Position numbers and translations under genes: made by a program. A stretch of DNA of 64,000 nucleotides from NCBI RefSeq assembly GCF_014643695.1, contig NZ_BMJY01000003.1, positions 186,001-250,000 of the forward strand, given 5' to 3'. The notes under the pieces were generated by a model that was not told the DNA's origin, searched no databases, and saw only the letters and a list, made by a program, of their open reading frames with translations. Below, one piece after another: positions 15,722 to 26,024 of this stretch (its first letter is position 1; the number at the start of each line of letters is the position of its first letter). Origin of the DNA: Microbacterium album (GTDB taxonomy: Bacteria; Actinomycetota; Actinomycetes; Actinomycetales; Microbacteriaceae).

Positions 15722-16303
15722 ATGAGCGGCGCCGGCCTCTCCCCCGCCGCGGTCGTCGACGCGGCCATCGCGGTGATCGATGAACGCGGACTGGACGCCC
15801 TCACCCTGACGGCCGTCGCGGGGCACGCCGGCGTGGCTCCCCCGTCGCTCTACAAGCACGTCGCCGGGCTCGGCGAGCTCAGGGCCCTGATCGCGGCGCG
15901 AGTGCTCGACGAGATCACGGGCGCGCTCACCGCCGCCGCGCTGGGGCGGAGCGGGGAGGACGCTGTCGCGGCCATGATGCACGCGTACCGGGACTACGCG
16001 GTGGGGCATCCGTCGCGTTACGCGGCGGTGTCCCCGGATCCCCTCCACGACCCCCTGCTCGCCGAGCCGGCCCGCAGGCAGCTCGATGTGATCCTGACGG
16101 TGCTGCAGGGCTGCGGGGTCAGCGGCGCCGACGCCATCCACACCACCCGCGCCCTGCGAGCGACGGTGCACGGCTTCGCGCACATCGAGTCCGCGGGCGG
16201 GTTCGGCATGGCGGAGGACGTGGGTGTCAGCTTCCATCGCCTGGTCCAGGCGTTCGTCCGCACACTGTCCGCTCCCCCATCCCCCGAGGAGAAGAAGCCA
16301 TGA
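15722..16303 (+). CDS. TetR-family transcriptional regulator
   Basis: The 193-residue protein has an N-terminal HTH (about residues 8-55: AAIAVIDERGLDALTLTAVAGHAGVAPPSLYKHV split over the two helices). Its C-terminal ligand domain contains MMHAYRDYAVGHPSRYAAV and ATVHGFAHIE, like the WHG-type TetR subgroup. Two palindromes directly upstream suggest autoregulation. The stop codon overlaps the start of the next gene (ATGA), a small membrane protein, which is therefore the probable regulated partner. Confidence 0.9.
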   Translation: MSGAGLSPAAVVDAAIAVIDERGLDALTLTAVAGHAGVAPPSLYKHVAGLGELRALIAARVLDEITGALTAAALGRSGEDAVAAMMHAYRDYAVGHPSRYAAVSPDPLHDPLLAEPARRQLDVILTVLQGCGVSGADAIHTTRALRATVHGFAHIESAGGFGMAEDVGVSFHRLVQAFVRTLSAPPSPEEKKP

Positions 16304-16944
16304 CCGCCGCACACGACCCCCGCCGCTCCCCGCGCTCCGGTGCCCTGACGCTCGCCCTCAGCGGCGTCCTGTTCGGGCTGTTCCCCCTGCTCCGCCCCTG
16401 GGCGGACAAGTCCGAGACCGCTGCGGGTTACGCGGAGGCGATGGGATCGGAGTGGTGGGTGATCGCCCACCTCTCCGGAGCGTTCGGCTTCCTGCTCCTG
16501 GCACTCTCGCTCGGCGCCCTGCGCGAACTGCACACCGGGACCCGCGGCGAGGCGGCCACGCGGTCATCCGTCGTGGTCACCTGGCTCGGCACGGGCCTGG
16601 TCCTGCTGTTCTTCGGAGCCGAGACGTTCGCCCTCAACGCGGTCGCGCTCGAGGGACAGGCGGTGTTCGAGATCTCCAGCGCGATCCGTGAGGGCGCCAC
16701 CCAGCTGACGCTGTTCGCCCTCGGACTGCTCCTGGTGGCCATCGGAGCGGTGCTGGTGGCCATGGGGGTCTGGCGCGGCGGCGTGCTGAGCCGCGGCAGC
16801 GCGATCCTGCTCGCCGCGGCCATCGCGCTCTACCTCCCGCAGTTCTTCCTTCCGCCCGCCGGCCGCATCGCGCACGGCATCCTCACGGCCGCGGCCGCAC
16901 TGTGGCTCGCGGCGGCGATGTGGCGAGCGCGCCGGGGGCGGTGA
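16300..16944 (+). CDS. Multi-spanning membrane protein of unknown function
   Basis: The 214-residue protein has about six hydrophobic segments (LTLALSGVLFGLFPLL, VIAHLSGAFGFLLLALSLG, VVTWLGTGLVLLFFGA, LTLFALGLLLVAIGAVLVAMG, SAILLAAAIALYLPQFF and a final one). No transporter signature was recognised. It is translationally coupled to the upstream TetR regulator through an ATGA overlap, so it is probably expressed in response to that regulator's ligand. Confidence 0.8.
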   Translation: MTAAHDPRRSPRSGALTLALSGVLFGLFPLLRPWADKSETAAGYAEAMGSEWWVIAHLSGAFGFLLLALSLGALRELHTGTRGEAATRSSVVVTWLGTGLVLLFFGAETFALNAVALEGQAVFEISSAIREGATQLTLFALGLLLVAIGAVLVAMGVWRGGVLSRGSAILLAAAIALYLPQFFLPPAGRIAHGILTAAAALWLAAAMWRARRGR

Positions 16945-17006
16945 CGCCTCCACCGCGATCCGCATCCGCCATGGGCGATTCGAGGATCGCGGAGCGCGAG
17001 GCGTAG

Positions 17007-18476
<1,470 letters not shown>

Positions 18477-18501
18477 CCGGACGCCGCCACGGAGGACTGC
18501 C

Positions 18502-19548
18502 ATGGCGAACCGTCTGACCCGGCTGCTGGGGATCGAGCATCCCCTCGTCCTCGGGCCCTTCGGCGGGCTGTCCTCCGTGGCGCTGACCGCCGCGGTCAGC
18601 AACGGCGGCGGTCTCGGATCCTACGGTCTGTACGGGTACGCCCCCGACCGCATCCGCGAGACGGCCGCCGGGCTGCGCGCCGCGACCGATCGGCCGTTCG
18701 CGCTCAACCTGTGGCTGCCGACCGGCACCGAGCGCCACCCCGACGCCGACGAGCTCGCGCGGGCGCGCGCGGCGATGGCCGGGCTCTTCGCCGAGGTGGG
18801 GCTGCCCCTGCCGGAGCCGACCGACCGCTACCTGCCTCCGTTCGACGAACAGGTTCGCGCCGCACTGGAGGCGCGACCGAGCGTGATCAGCTTCGTCTAC
18901 GGCGTGCCTCCCGCCGCCGTCGTCGCCGCGGCTCGCGAACGCGGGATCACCGTCATCGGCACCGCCACGACGGTCGACGAGGCGGTCGCGCTCGAGGCCG
19001 GCGGTGTGGACGCGGTCGTCGCCTCCGGGGCCGAGGCCGCGGGACACCGGGTGTCGTTCCTGCAGCCCGCGGAGGAGTCGCTGGTGGGCACGTTCGCGCT
19101 CGTGCCCCAGGTCGCCGACGCGGTCTCCGTTCCCGTGATCGCCGCCGGTGGCATCGCCGACCGGCGCGGGGTCGCGGCGGCCTTCGCGCTCGGCGCCGAG
19201 GGTGTCCAGGTCGGCACCGCGTTCCTGCGCACCCGCGCCTCCGCGGCCACCGAGGCGCACCGGCGCGCGATCGACACCACCCCGGCGCACGGCACCGTGC
19301 TCACGCGGGCCATGAGCGGCCGCCTCGCCCGCGGAGCGCCGAACCGGGCCACGCGCGCCATCGAGGCCGCGGGCGCCGTCGCGCCCTTCCCCGCCCAGAA
19401 CTGGCTGACGGGCCGGTTCCGCGCCGAGGCCGCGCGACGCGACCTCGGCGAGCTGCAGTCGCTCTGGCTCGGCCAGGCCGCCCCGCTCGCGCGGCACGAC
19501 GACGCCGAAGCGGTGCTGAGCGAGCTACGCCGGGGGCTCCCGACCTGA
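18502..19548 (+). CDS. Nitronate monooxygenase-like FMN-dependent oxidoreductase
   Basis: The 348-residue protein belongs to the TIM-barrel NMO/2-nitropropane dioxygenase family. Evidence is the N-terminal LGIEHPLVLGPFGGLSS, the loop VVASGAEAAGHRVSF (with the His usually catalytic in class I NMOs), VPVIAAGGIADRRGVAAAFALGAEGVQVGTAFL split over the phosphate-binding strand and helix, and FRAEAARRDLGELQSLWLGQ near the end. These enzymes oxidise alkyl nitronates with FMN; many bacterial members have unknown substrates. GGAGG lies seven bases before the ATG. It may share a transcript with gdhA. Confidence 0.85.
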   Translation: MANRLTRLLGIEHPLVLGPFGGLSSVALTAAVSNGGGLGSYGLYGYAPDRIRETAAGLRAATDRPFALNLWLPTGTERHPDADELARARAAMAGLFAEVGLPLPEPTDRYLPPFDEQVRAALEARPSVISFVYGVPPAAVVAAARERGITVIGTATTVDEAVALEAGGVDAVVASGAEAAGHRVSFLQPAEESLVGTFALVPQVADAVSVPVIAAGGIADRRGVAAAFALGAEGVQVGTAFLRTRASAATEAHRRAIDTTPAHGTVLTRAMSGRLARGAPNRATRAIEAAGAVAPFPAQNWLTGRFRAEAARRDLGELQSLWLGQAAPLARHDDAEAVLSELRRGLPT

Positions 19549-19579
19549 CGCCCCCATCCCGCGCTCGGCGCCACGGCGG

Positions 19580-20233
19580 TCACGTCGGGCCGCGCGACTT
19601 GTGCGCGGCGATCGCCAGCTGCACGCGGTTGTCGAGTCCGAGCTTTCCGAGCGCGCTCGAGATGTGCGCTTTGACGCTGCCGATCGACAGGAAGAGCCGC
19701 TGGGCGATCTCGCCGTTGCCCAGCCCCTCCGCGACCGCGAGCGCGACCTCGCGCTCACGGTCTGTGAGGCCCGCCAGCGGATCCACGGGTACGGGATCCG
19801 CCCCGGCGCCCGCGGAGACGCGGTCGATCAGCTGCCGCAGCACCGCCGGCGACACGGTCGCCTCCCCCGCCGCAGCGGCGTGCACGGCAGCCACGATCCG
19901 GTCGGGCGGAGTGTGCTTCAGGAGGAAACCGGCCGCCCCGGCGCGCAGCGCGTCGAGCACGACGGGCTCTGCTCCGAACGTCGTGAGCATGATCACCGCG
20001 GGATGCTCGCCCGGCCGTGACCGCAGCGTCTTCAGCGCAGCGACCCCGTCCCGTCGCGGCATCCGGACATCGAGCAGCACGACGTGGGGCCGGGTGCGCT
20101 CGACGGCCGCGAGCAGCTCGTCGCCGTCGGCCGCCGACCCCACGACCTCGATCTCGGGATCGCCGGCCAGCATCATCCGCAGCCCCGAGACGACGAGAGG
20201 GTCGTCGTCGACCAGGAGCACGCGCACCGTCAT
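19580..20233 (-). CDS. NarL/LuxR-family response regulator
   Basis: The 217-residue protein has a receiver domain with DD at 10-11, phosphoacceptor D55 in VVLLDVRMP and LTTFG/LLKHTPP blocks. A LuxR-type HTH follows (about 150-215: LTDREREVALAVAEGLGNGEIA...SIGSVKAHISSALGKLG). Its ATG overlaps the kinase stop by four bases (ATGA), so kinase and regulator are translated together. The divergent ABC exporter operon is the obvious candidate target; a GGCGGGAC/GTCCCGCC palindrome lies between them. Confidence 0.95.
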   Translation of the reverse strand: MTVRVLLVDDDPLVVSGLRMMLAGDPEIEVVGSAADGDELLAAVERTRPHVVLLDVRMPRRDGVAALKTLRSRPGEHPAVIMLTTFGAEPVVLDALRAGAAGFLLKHTPPDRIVAAVHAAAAGEATVSPAVLRQLIDRVSAGAGADPVPVDPLAGLTDREREVALAVAEGLGNGEIAQRLFLSIGSVKAHISSALGKLGLDNRVQLAIAAHKSRGPT

Positions 20234-21432
20234 CGCGCACCCACCGGCAGCTCTGCGCGCAGCAGGAACGCCCCGTCCTCCACACCGGTGGAGAACCAGC
20301 CGCCGTCGATGCGCACGCGCTCCTCCAGGCCGACGAGCCCGTTGCCGGCCGGCGGCAGGTCCCACCGCGTCACGCCGGGAGGAAGCGGGTTCGTCGCGAG
20401 GATCGTCAGTCGGTCGCGGCTCTGTCTCAGCTGCACCGTGACCGCGGCATGCGGAGCGTGCTTGCGGGCATTGGTGAGCGCTTCCTGGATGACCCGATAC
20501 GCGGTCCGCTGTGTCGCCTCCCGGATCGCACGGCCGCGAAGGTCGCTGTCGAGCTGCACCCGCTGGCCGGCCGCCGCCGCCTCCTCGACGAGGCGCGGCA
20601 GGTCGTCCAACCGTGGTTGCGGAGCCCCGGTCGAGAGCTCGTCGTCGCTGCGGAGCAGCCCCAGCAGCTCCCGCAGGTCTTCGACCGCGCCCTGGGCGCT
20701 CTCGCGGATGATGCGCGCCGCACGAGACAGTTCCTGCGGATCCGGCGGTGAGGAGGACGTGGCGCGGTACTCGAGAGCGCCGGCATGCATCGACAGCAGC
20801 GAGATGCGGTGCGCGAGCACGTCGTGCATCTCGCGGGCGATGCGCTCGCGCTCGTCGCGGCGCGCCCCGGACAGGCGCTCCTCGTAGCGCTCGCGGTCGC
20901 GCGCCGCGGAGGCGCGCAGGCCGGCGATGACCTGTTGACGGGCCCGGCCGAGCAGACCGATGCACAGGCACAGGCTGTACAGGAGCGGGATGACGACGAC
21001 CCACACGATCCAGGGCATGCCCGGCACCGGGGCCACGGCGTGGTAGGGCAGCGCCATCACGATGTGCACGGCCGTCAGCAGCACCGCCGCACGGATCGGA
21101 CCAAGGAGGCCGACGCGGGAGACGGACACCAGGACACCCACGCCCGCCGTGATGGCGACCGTCCCCGGGAGGATCATCAGCGCCGCCACGGCGACCGGGA
21201 ACCGCCGCGTCCACCAGATGGCTGCCGCCGCGAGCGCCCCGAACGCGAGATCCCACGGCCACCACCAGGCCGGGATCTGCGGGCTGGCGCCGGGCAACGC
21301 GGTCGCCGCCCCGACGACCACGGCGAGCGCGGTCAGAGCGGTGTCCGTCGCGAACTCGCCCCGCGTGCGCCCCGTCGCCGGTGAGAGCCGGCGCGCCAGC
21401 CGGCGCCACGTCGTCGACGACGGGAGTGCCAT
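20230..21432 (-). CDS. NarL-type (HisKA_3) sensor histidine kinase
   Basis: The 400-residue protein has about five N-terminal membrane segments (residues 30-160), a short coiled linker and the HisKA_3 motif ERERIAREMHDVLAHRISLLS (phosphoacceptor H203). An ATPase domain follows with VIQEALTNARKHAP and GNGLVGLEERVR. This DesK/LiaS-like arrangement senses membrane or envelope perturbation. The ATG at 21432 has only a close AAGG; an in-frame ATG at 21456 (MSHPYHQ) would add eight residues, so the start is not firm. It is paired with the downstream response regulator and divergent from an ABC exporter. Confidence 0.9.
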   Translation of the reverse strand: MALPSSTTWRRLARRLSPATGRTRGEFATDTALTALAVVVGAATALPGASPQIPAWWWPWDLAFGALAAAAIWWTRRFPVAVAALMILPGTVAITAGVGVLVSVSRVGLLGPIRAAVLLTAVHIVMALPYHAVAPVPGMPWIVWVVVIPLLYSLCLCIGLLGRARQQVIAGLRASAARDRERYEERLSGARRDERERIAREMHDVLAHRISLLSMHAGALEYRATSSSPPDPQELSRAARIIRESAQGAVEDLRELLGLLRSDDELSTGAPQPRLDDLPRLVEEAAAAGQRVQLDSDLRGRAIREATQRTAYRVIQEALTNARKHAPHAAVTVQLRQSRDRLTILATNPLPPGVTRWDLPPAGNGLVGLEERVRIDGGWFSTGVEDGAFLLRAELPVGAR

Positions 21433-21456
21433 GCCTTGATGATACGGATGCGACAT

Positions 21457-21476
21457 GGCGGGACCATCGTCCCGCC
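21457..21476. promoter_or_regulatory. Palindrome between the two-component system and ABC exporter
   Basis: GGCGGGAC-CATC-GTCCCGCC is a perfect 8+8 inverted repeat in the 121-base divergent region. Three GCCGATC-type direct repeats follow (21486-21520). The NarL-type regulator encoded here is the natural candidate to bind it. This is inference from symmetry and position. Confidence 0.5.
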
Positions 21477-21553
21477 CCGGGCTCTGGCCGATCGACGCCG
21501 ATCCTGGCCGATCGGCCGATGCGATCGCGTTCACGCACCGCTTGGGTGGACTC

Positions 21554-22342
21554 ATGCTCGTGGAAAACGACACTGACAACGACCTGCCGGCCCTGGAGCT
21601 GCGCGGGCTCCGCCGCGTCTTCGGCGACAAGGTCGCCGTGGACGACATCGACCTGACCGTGCCCGTGGGCTCCTTCTTCGGGATGGTGGGGCCCAACGGG
21701 GCCGGCAAGACGACGGCCCTCTCGATGGCCGTCGGCCTGCTGCGCCCCTCCGCGGGGCAGGCATTCGTACAGGGGATCGACGTCTGGTCGGACCCGGTGG
21801 AGGCCAAACGCCGTCTGGGCGTACTGCCCGATGGACTCGCCCTGCCGGAGCGCCTCACGGGTGGAGAGCTGCTCACCTACTGGGGTAGGTTCCGGGGGAT
21901 TCCGAGCGACGTCGTGGCAGCCCGCACCGCCGAACTACTGCGCATCCTGGAACTGGAGGAGGCCGAGCAGCTCGGCACGCTCGTCGGCGAGTACTCCACG
22001 GGCATGCGCAAGAAGATCGGTCTGGCCACCGCGCTGCTGCACACCCCGAAGGTGCTCGTGCTGGATGAGCCCTACGAGGCCGTCGATCCGGTGAGCGCGC
22101 GCGTGCTGACCAGGATCCTGCGCCGATTCACCGCGACCGGCGGATCGGTGGTGATCTCGAGCCACGTCATGGCCCTGGTCGAGCAGCTGTGCGATCACGT
22201 CGCCATCGTCGCTCGCGGCGAGGTCGTGGCGCAGGGCACGCTCGATGAGGTCCGCGCGGGCGCCACGCTCGAGGACCGGTTCGTCGCGCTCGTGGGCGCG
22301 CCCGCCGTCGATGACGAGGAGCTGTCGTGGATCGGGGGATGA
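21554..22342 (+). CDS. ABC exporter ATP-binding protein
   Basis: The 262-residue ATPase has Walker A GPNGAGKTT (46-54), signature YSTGMRKKIGLA (from 148), Walker B VLVLDEP (168-173, D171/E172) and switch His in VVISSHVMALVEQL. The layout resembles the BcrA/YxlF-type exporter ATPases that pair with divergent two-component systems. The start at 21554 has GGGTGGA seven bases upstream; an upstream in-frame ATG at 21455 overlaps the regulatory palindrome and was rejected. The permease gene overlaps its 3' end. Confidence 0.93.
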   Translation: MLVENDTDNDLPALELRGLRRVFGDKVAVDDIDLTVPVGSFFGMVGPNGAGKTTALSMAVGLLRPSAGQAFVQGIDVWSDPVEAKRRLGVLPDGLALPERLTGGELLTYWGRFRGIPSDVVAARTAELLRILELEEAEQLGTLVGEYSTGMRKKIGLATALLHTPKVLVLDEPYEAVDPVSARVLTRILRRFTATGGSVVISSHVMALVEQLCDHVAIVARGEVVAQGTLDEVRAGATLEDRFVALVGAPAVDDEELSWIGG

Positions 22343-24021
22343 TCTCACTCAAGTTCGCGATGCTGCGCAACTCCTCGGCGGGGCTGCGGCGGGCCGGATG
22401 GGCGATCGGTGCGGCTCTCGTCGCCGCGACCTGGTACGCCGCGATCGCCGCGCCCACCGAGGCGGTGCGCCACTCGGTGCTGACCCTCGTGCTCGCGCTG
22501 TGGATGCTCGGCGCGATGCTGGGGCCGGTGCTGATGAGCGGAGCCGGGGTGCTGCGCGCCGACTACTTCGCGTTGCTGCCGGTGTCGCGCGCGGCGCTCG
22601 GGCGCGCTCTGCTGGCGAGCGTGTTCGTCGGCGTCGCCGCCGCGTACGTGCTGCTGGCGCTGCTCGCTCCGCTCTGGCATGCGGCCCTGCTCGGCCCGGA
22701 GACGATCGCCGTCGCGCTCGTCGGCGGAGCCCTCACGTGGGTGTTCGTGATCTCGCTCTCGCGCCTGGTCTACGGCGCGCTCGGCGCCGCGATGCGCACG
22801 AGGCTCGGGATCGAGATCGCGGGAGTGCAGTGGGGCATCGTGCTGGCGTCGATGTTCGCGGGCTGGATGATGGTGTCGGTCGCGATGCAGTCCGTTCCGG
22901 CCCTGCTGCAGCACGGGTTGCCGCAGGGGCCGATCACGACGGTCCTCGACGTGTTCCCGACGTCGTGGACGATCCTCGCGATCGAGGCGGCCGCGGCCGG
23001 CGACTGGGCCGGGACGGCGCTCCTGCTGGGTGCGCTTCTCGCCCTCACCGTCGCGTGCGTCGCCGGGACGATCGCCCTGCTCGTCCCGCGCGAGCAGCGC
23101 GTGCAGCGCCGTCGCGGGCGACCGCGCTCCACCGCGCTCGTCGCCGGCGGCGGGATGCTGCCGGCGACGCCGACAGGCGCGGTCGTCATGAAGGAGCTGC
23201 GCCAGTGGCGGCGGGATCCGTGGCGCGCGCTGGAAGCGAGCACGGCCGTCTGGGCCGGCGCCGTGACCGGCGTGTTCGCGCTGCTGGGCGGCTATACGGC
23301 GCCGGTCGGCGCGTTCGCGGGCGTCATCGTCGCCGTCATGGTGGCGTTGTCGGGCTGCAACCTCTACGGACAGGACGGCACGGCCGTCTGGCAGAACGTC
23401 GTCGGCGAACACGAGAAGAGCGTGAGGGCCGACGTGCGCGGCCGCCAGTGGGCCATGGCGCTCATCTTCCTGCCGCGCGCGCTGCTGGTCTCCGCGATCT
23501 TCGTCGTGCTGGCCCAGGCGTGGTGGGCGATCCCGTTCGTCGTGGCCGCGCTGCCCGCGACGGTCGGCGCGGCATCCGGCGCCGCGATCCTGACGAGCGC
23601 CGTCGGGGTCTCCCCCGGCGTCGACCCGCGGCGACGGGTGGGGCCGAACGACGCCAACGGCAACATCTCGCTGCACCTGTGGGTGGCGCTCATCGCGACG
23701 GCGATCGGTGTCGCGCCCACGGCGGGGATGATCGTCTGGTCCGCGGTCTCCGGAGAGCTGTGGGTGATGATCGCCGCGGCCGTCGTCGGGGTCCTGAACG
23801 GCTTCGCGTCCGCGTGGCTGCTGGGACGCGTCGCCATCGGGTACCTGAGCACGCGCACGGTGGACGTGTTCAGCCGCATCCGGTACGGGAGGATCTTCCG
23901 CGAGCAGGGCGGCCGCGGCGTGCTGGACGTCCTGGCCTCGGCCACGCTCAAGGGCGAGCAGGAGGCGCTCGCGGCCAAGCAGAAGGAGCGCGAGAAGCGC
24001 CTGCAGCGGACGCGCCCGTAG
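22327..24021 (+). CDS. ABC exporter permease, large integral membrane protein
   Basis: The 564-residue protein has about 12 hydrophobic segments in two groups separated by a basic cytosolic loop (REQRVQRRRGRPR near residue 260), and ends in a charged coiled tail (ATLKGEQEALAAKQKEREKR). The GTG at 22327 is preceded by GAGGAG; an ATG at 22339 overlapping the ATPase stop (ATGA) is an alternative start. No family name was recognised, but overlap with the ATPase gene makes it the membrane partner. Cargo is unknown; the divergent kinase suggests a membrane-active compound. Confidence 0.85.
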   Translation: MDRGMISLKFAMLRNSSAGLRRAGWAIGAALVAATWYAAIAAPTEAVRHSVLTLVLALWMLGAMLGPVLMSGAGVLRADYFALLPVSRAALGRALLASVFVGVAAAYVLLALLAPLWHAALLGPETIAVALVGGALTWVFVISLSRLVYGALGAAMRTRLGIEIAGVQWGIVLASMFAGWMMVSVAMQSVPALLQHGLPQGPITTVLDVFPTSWTILAIEAAAAGDWAGTALLLGALLALTVACVAGTIALLVPREQRVQRRRGRPRSTALVAGGGMLPATPTGAVVMKELRQWRRDPWRALEASTAVWAGAVTGVFALLGGYTAPVGAFAGVIVAVMVALSGCNLYGQDGTAVWQNVVGEHEKSVRADVRGRQWAMALIFLPRALLVSAIFVVLAQAWWAIPFVVAALPATVGAASGAAILTSAVGVSPGVDPRRRVGPNDANGNISLHLWVALIATAIGVAPTAGMIVWSAVSGELWVMIAAAVVGVLNGFASAWLLGRVAIGYLSTRTVDVFSRIRYGRIFREQGGRGVLDVLASATLKGEQEALAAKQKEREKRLQRTRP

Positions 24022-24394
24022 GCAGGCCGCCCGCGGCGTGCCGCCCTCAGAACGGATTCGGGAGAGACGGGCTCCGACGGGGCACGGGCGAGGTGCACCA
24101 CATCGGCGCCGTGGGGCGCCGTTTACCAGCCTCGGGCGCGCGAGGGGTCGCCGGACGCCCGAGACGCCCCGGACGCCTATCCCCTCTAACCGGATGCGAC
24201 CTGCCTCGCGCCGTCGCGCCCGACGGTGTGTTTCAAGGCCCGACAAGACCAGTCTGCTGGATCAGGGCGTGCGGGCTCAGGGCATCTCACGCCCAGACCT
24301 CCCAGTGATCCTTCCCTGGTGAGCGGGCTGCCGGTGGGCGCCGAGAGAGGCCAGCGTGCGCGTCGCGTCCGCGCAACGGCGACGCCCGCCCCGG
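24022..24394. other. 373-base intergenic region
   Basis: This gap lies between the ABC permease and the end of the convergent MarR gene and has no ORF with a plausible start, SD and codon pattern. A hairpin GGCGCC-GTGG-GGCGCC followed by GTTTA (24105-24125) could terminate the exporter transcript. Nothing else is recognisable; base composition is slightly less GC-rich around 24170-24320. Confidence 0.5.
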
Positions 24395-24829
24395 TCACGG
24401 GCGCCCCTTCGCCCGCATCCTGCCGAGGAGGTCGAGGAGCCCTTGCCGTTCTGCCGGGGTCATGTCGTCGAGGATCGCGGATTCATGGAGCCTCTCGCGC
24501 AGGGTGTCCCAGAGCCGGTGGCCGCGTTCCGTGAGGACGAGCACCCGTTTGCGACCATCGCTGGGGTGAGGCTGCCGGGCGACGAGCCCGATCTGCTCGA
24601 GCTTGTCAGCGATGAGGCTGGCGGTGGACGGGTCGCGCTCGAGCAGCCTCGCGAGGTCGCGGGGAGTGACGGGCGCCTGGCTCGTGGCGAGGATCCGCAG
24701 TGCGGGGGCCGCCGAGGTCGGCGCATCGAAGTCCTGCAGCGTTGCCGCCATCGTCGCCTGCGCGAATCCTGCGATATCAAGCAGCGCTTGGATAATCTGC
24801 GCCTTCTCGTCCGCCGCGGTCTCAGTCAT
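24395..24829 (-). CDS. MarR-family transcriptional regulator
   Basis: The 144-residue protein has the MarR winged helix: VTPRDLARLLERDPSTASLIADKLEQIG (recognition helix, written across residues about 52-80), then the wing ARQPHPSDGRKRVLVLTERG, with the DGR-K motif typical of the family. The ATG at 24829 was chosen since the upstream in-frame ATG at 24871 lies in the shared promoter. It is divergent from an SDR gene, a common MarR arrangement for sensing small phenolic or redox-active ligands. An ATGATA/TATCAT inverted repeat lies between them. Confidence 0.93.
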   Translation of the reverse strand: MTETAADEKAQIIQALLDIAGFAQATMAATLQDFDAPTSAAPALRILATSQAPVTPRDLARLLERDPSTASLIADKLEQIGLVARQPHPSDGRKRVLVLTERGHRLWDTLRERLHESAILDDMTPAERQGLLDLLGRMRAKGRP

Positions 24830-24835
24830 GTTGCC

Positions 24836-24858
24836 ATGATACAGATGACGGATATCAT
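24836..24858. promoter_or_regulatory. Candidate MarR operator
   Basis: ATGATA (24836-24841) and TATCAT (24853-24858) are perfect inverted arms with an 11-base centre, in an AT-rich patch between the divergent MarR and SDR starts. The centre-to-centre spacing of 17 bases is compatible with a MarR dimer. Inferred. Confidence 0.5.
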
Positions 24859-24900
24859 TGAGTTTCATCACTGAGTTACATCAACGAGTGGGTGAGGGAT

Positions 24901-25917
24901 ATGAGTGAGACCGCATCGCGGGGAACAGTGCTCGTCACAGGTGGCACCGGGTATCTCGCCGGGTGGCTGATCGTGGAGCTGCTGAACAGCGGCTATCGGG
25001 TGCGTGCCTCGGTGCGCGACACCCGCCGCGCGGAGCCGGCACGCCAGGCGATCCTGGAGCGATCCAGGGGAACGCACTCGCTTCAGTTCGTCCAAGCCGA
25101 CCTGCTCGACGACGAGGGCTGGGAGTCGGCGCTCGACGGCGTCGAGGCGGTGCTGCACACCGCCTCGCCGATGCCGTTCGACCACGATGCAGACCTGATC
25201 ACCTCTGCTCGCGAGGGCACCCGACGGATACTCACCACGGCAGCACGCGTCGGCGTGCGCCGGGTCGTGTTCACCTCTTCGGGGACTGCCGCCCGATCGG
25301 GCGACCCTTCGAGCACGACCACCGAGCACATGTGGTCGGAGCCGTCCGGCGAGCCGCTCCACGTGTATCCGGACTCCAAGATCTACGCGGAGCGGCTCGC
25401 GTGGGAGCTTGCCGACGAACTCGGTCTCGATCTGACCGCGGTGCTGCCGTCGTTCATGCAGGGACCACCGGTCGGCGCGCCCGGCCGAGCCGGCACGATC
25501 GATGTGATCCGCCGCCTGCTGAACCGGGCGATGCCAGCGCTGCCCCGTCTCGGCTGGAACATCGTCGACGTACGCGACGAGGCCAGACTGCACGTTCTCG
25601 CCCTCGGACAGCCCGCAGCGATCGGTGAACGCTACAACGGCTCGGGCACATTCCTCTGGTACCGCGACGTTGCGCGCATCCTTCGCGAGGGCCTCCCCGA
25701 GGCGAAGAAGATTCCCACACGACAGCTGCCCGACTTCCTGGTGCGACTGGCGGCTCGACGCGACCCTCACCTCGCGATGATCGTCGACGAGCTCGGCATC
25801 GTCCGCACCGTCGACAGCAGCAAGGCCCGTCGTCAGCTCGGCTGGACGAGCCGCGACGTCCGGACCACCATTCTCGACACCGCCCGCGCGCTCCTCGCGC
25901 ACGACCAGCAAGCGTGA
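24901..25917 (+). CDS. NAD(P)-dependent extended SDR / epimerase-reductase family protein
   Basis: The 338-residue protein has the Rossmann motif VTGGTGYLAG (about residues 11-20), an Arg-rich NADP-preferring loop (ASVRDTRRAEPAR), the VLHTASP segment and a catalytic YPDSK (YxxxK) after VFTSSGTAAR. It resembles the dihydroflavonol reductase/cinnamoyl-CoA reductase group rather than sugar epimerases. Substrates in bacteria are usually unknown aldehydes or ketones. It is divergent from a MarR regulator, which probably controls it. A GTG nine bases upstream (24892) is an alternative start. Confidence 0.87.
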   Translation: MSETASRGTVLVTGGTGYLAGWLIVELLNSGYRVRASVRDTRRAEPARQAILERSRGTHSLQFVQADLLDDEGWESALDGVEAVLHTASPMPFDHDADLITSAREGTRRILTTAARVGVRRVVFTSSGTAARSGDPSSTTTEHMWSEPSGEPLHVYPDSKIYAERLAWELADELGLDLTAVLPSFMQGPPVGAPGRAGTIDVIRRLLNRAMPALPRLGWNIVDVRDEARLHVLALGQPAAIGERYNGSGTFLWYRDVARILREGLPEAKKIPTRQLPDFLVRLAARRDPHLAMIVDELGIVRTVDSSKARRQLGWTSRDVRTTILDTARALLAHDQQA

Positions 25918-25990
25918 GCCGGCCCGTGACGACTGCGAACCTGCCGGACGCGGCACTTCTGGGCGCCTGACTGCAGCCCGGAACACGATG

Positions 25991-26020
25991 ACCCCTGGTT
26001 TCCCGCGGGAAATCAGGGGT
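25991..26020. terminator. Hairpin downstream of tRNA-Gln
   Basis: ACCCCTGGTTTCCC pairs with GGGAAATCAGGGGT (14 bp with one G-T) around a two-base centre. It lies between the SDR end and the tRNA-Gln 3' end, so it probably ends the tRNA transcript and may serve the SDR transcript from the other side. Confidence 0.7.
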
Positions 26021-26024
26021 CTTG

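Noticed and set aside
24226-24534. Small plus-strand ORFs in the gap after the ABC permease
   Set aside because: No SD, biased composition, and overlap with the 3' end of the well-supported MarR gene.
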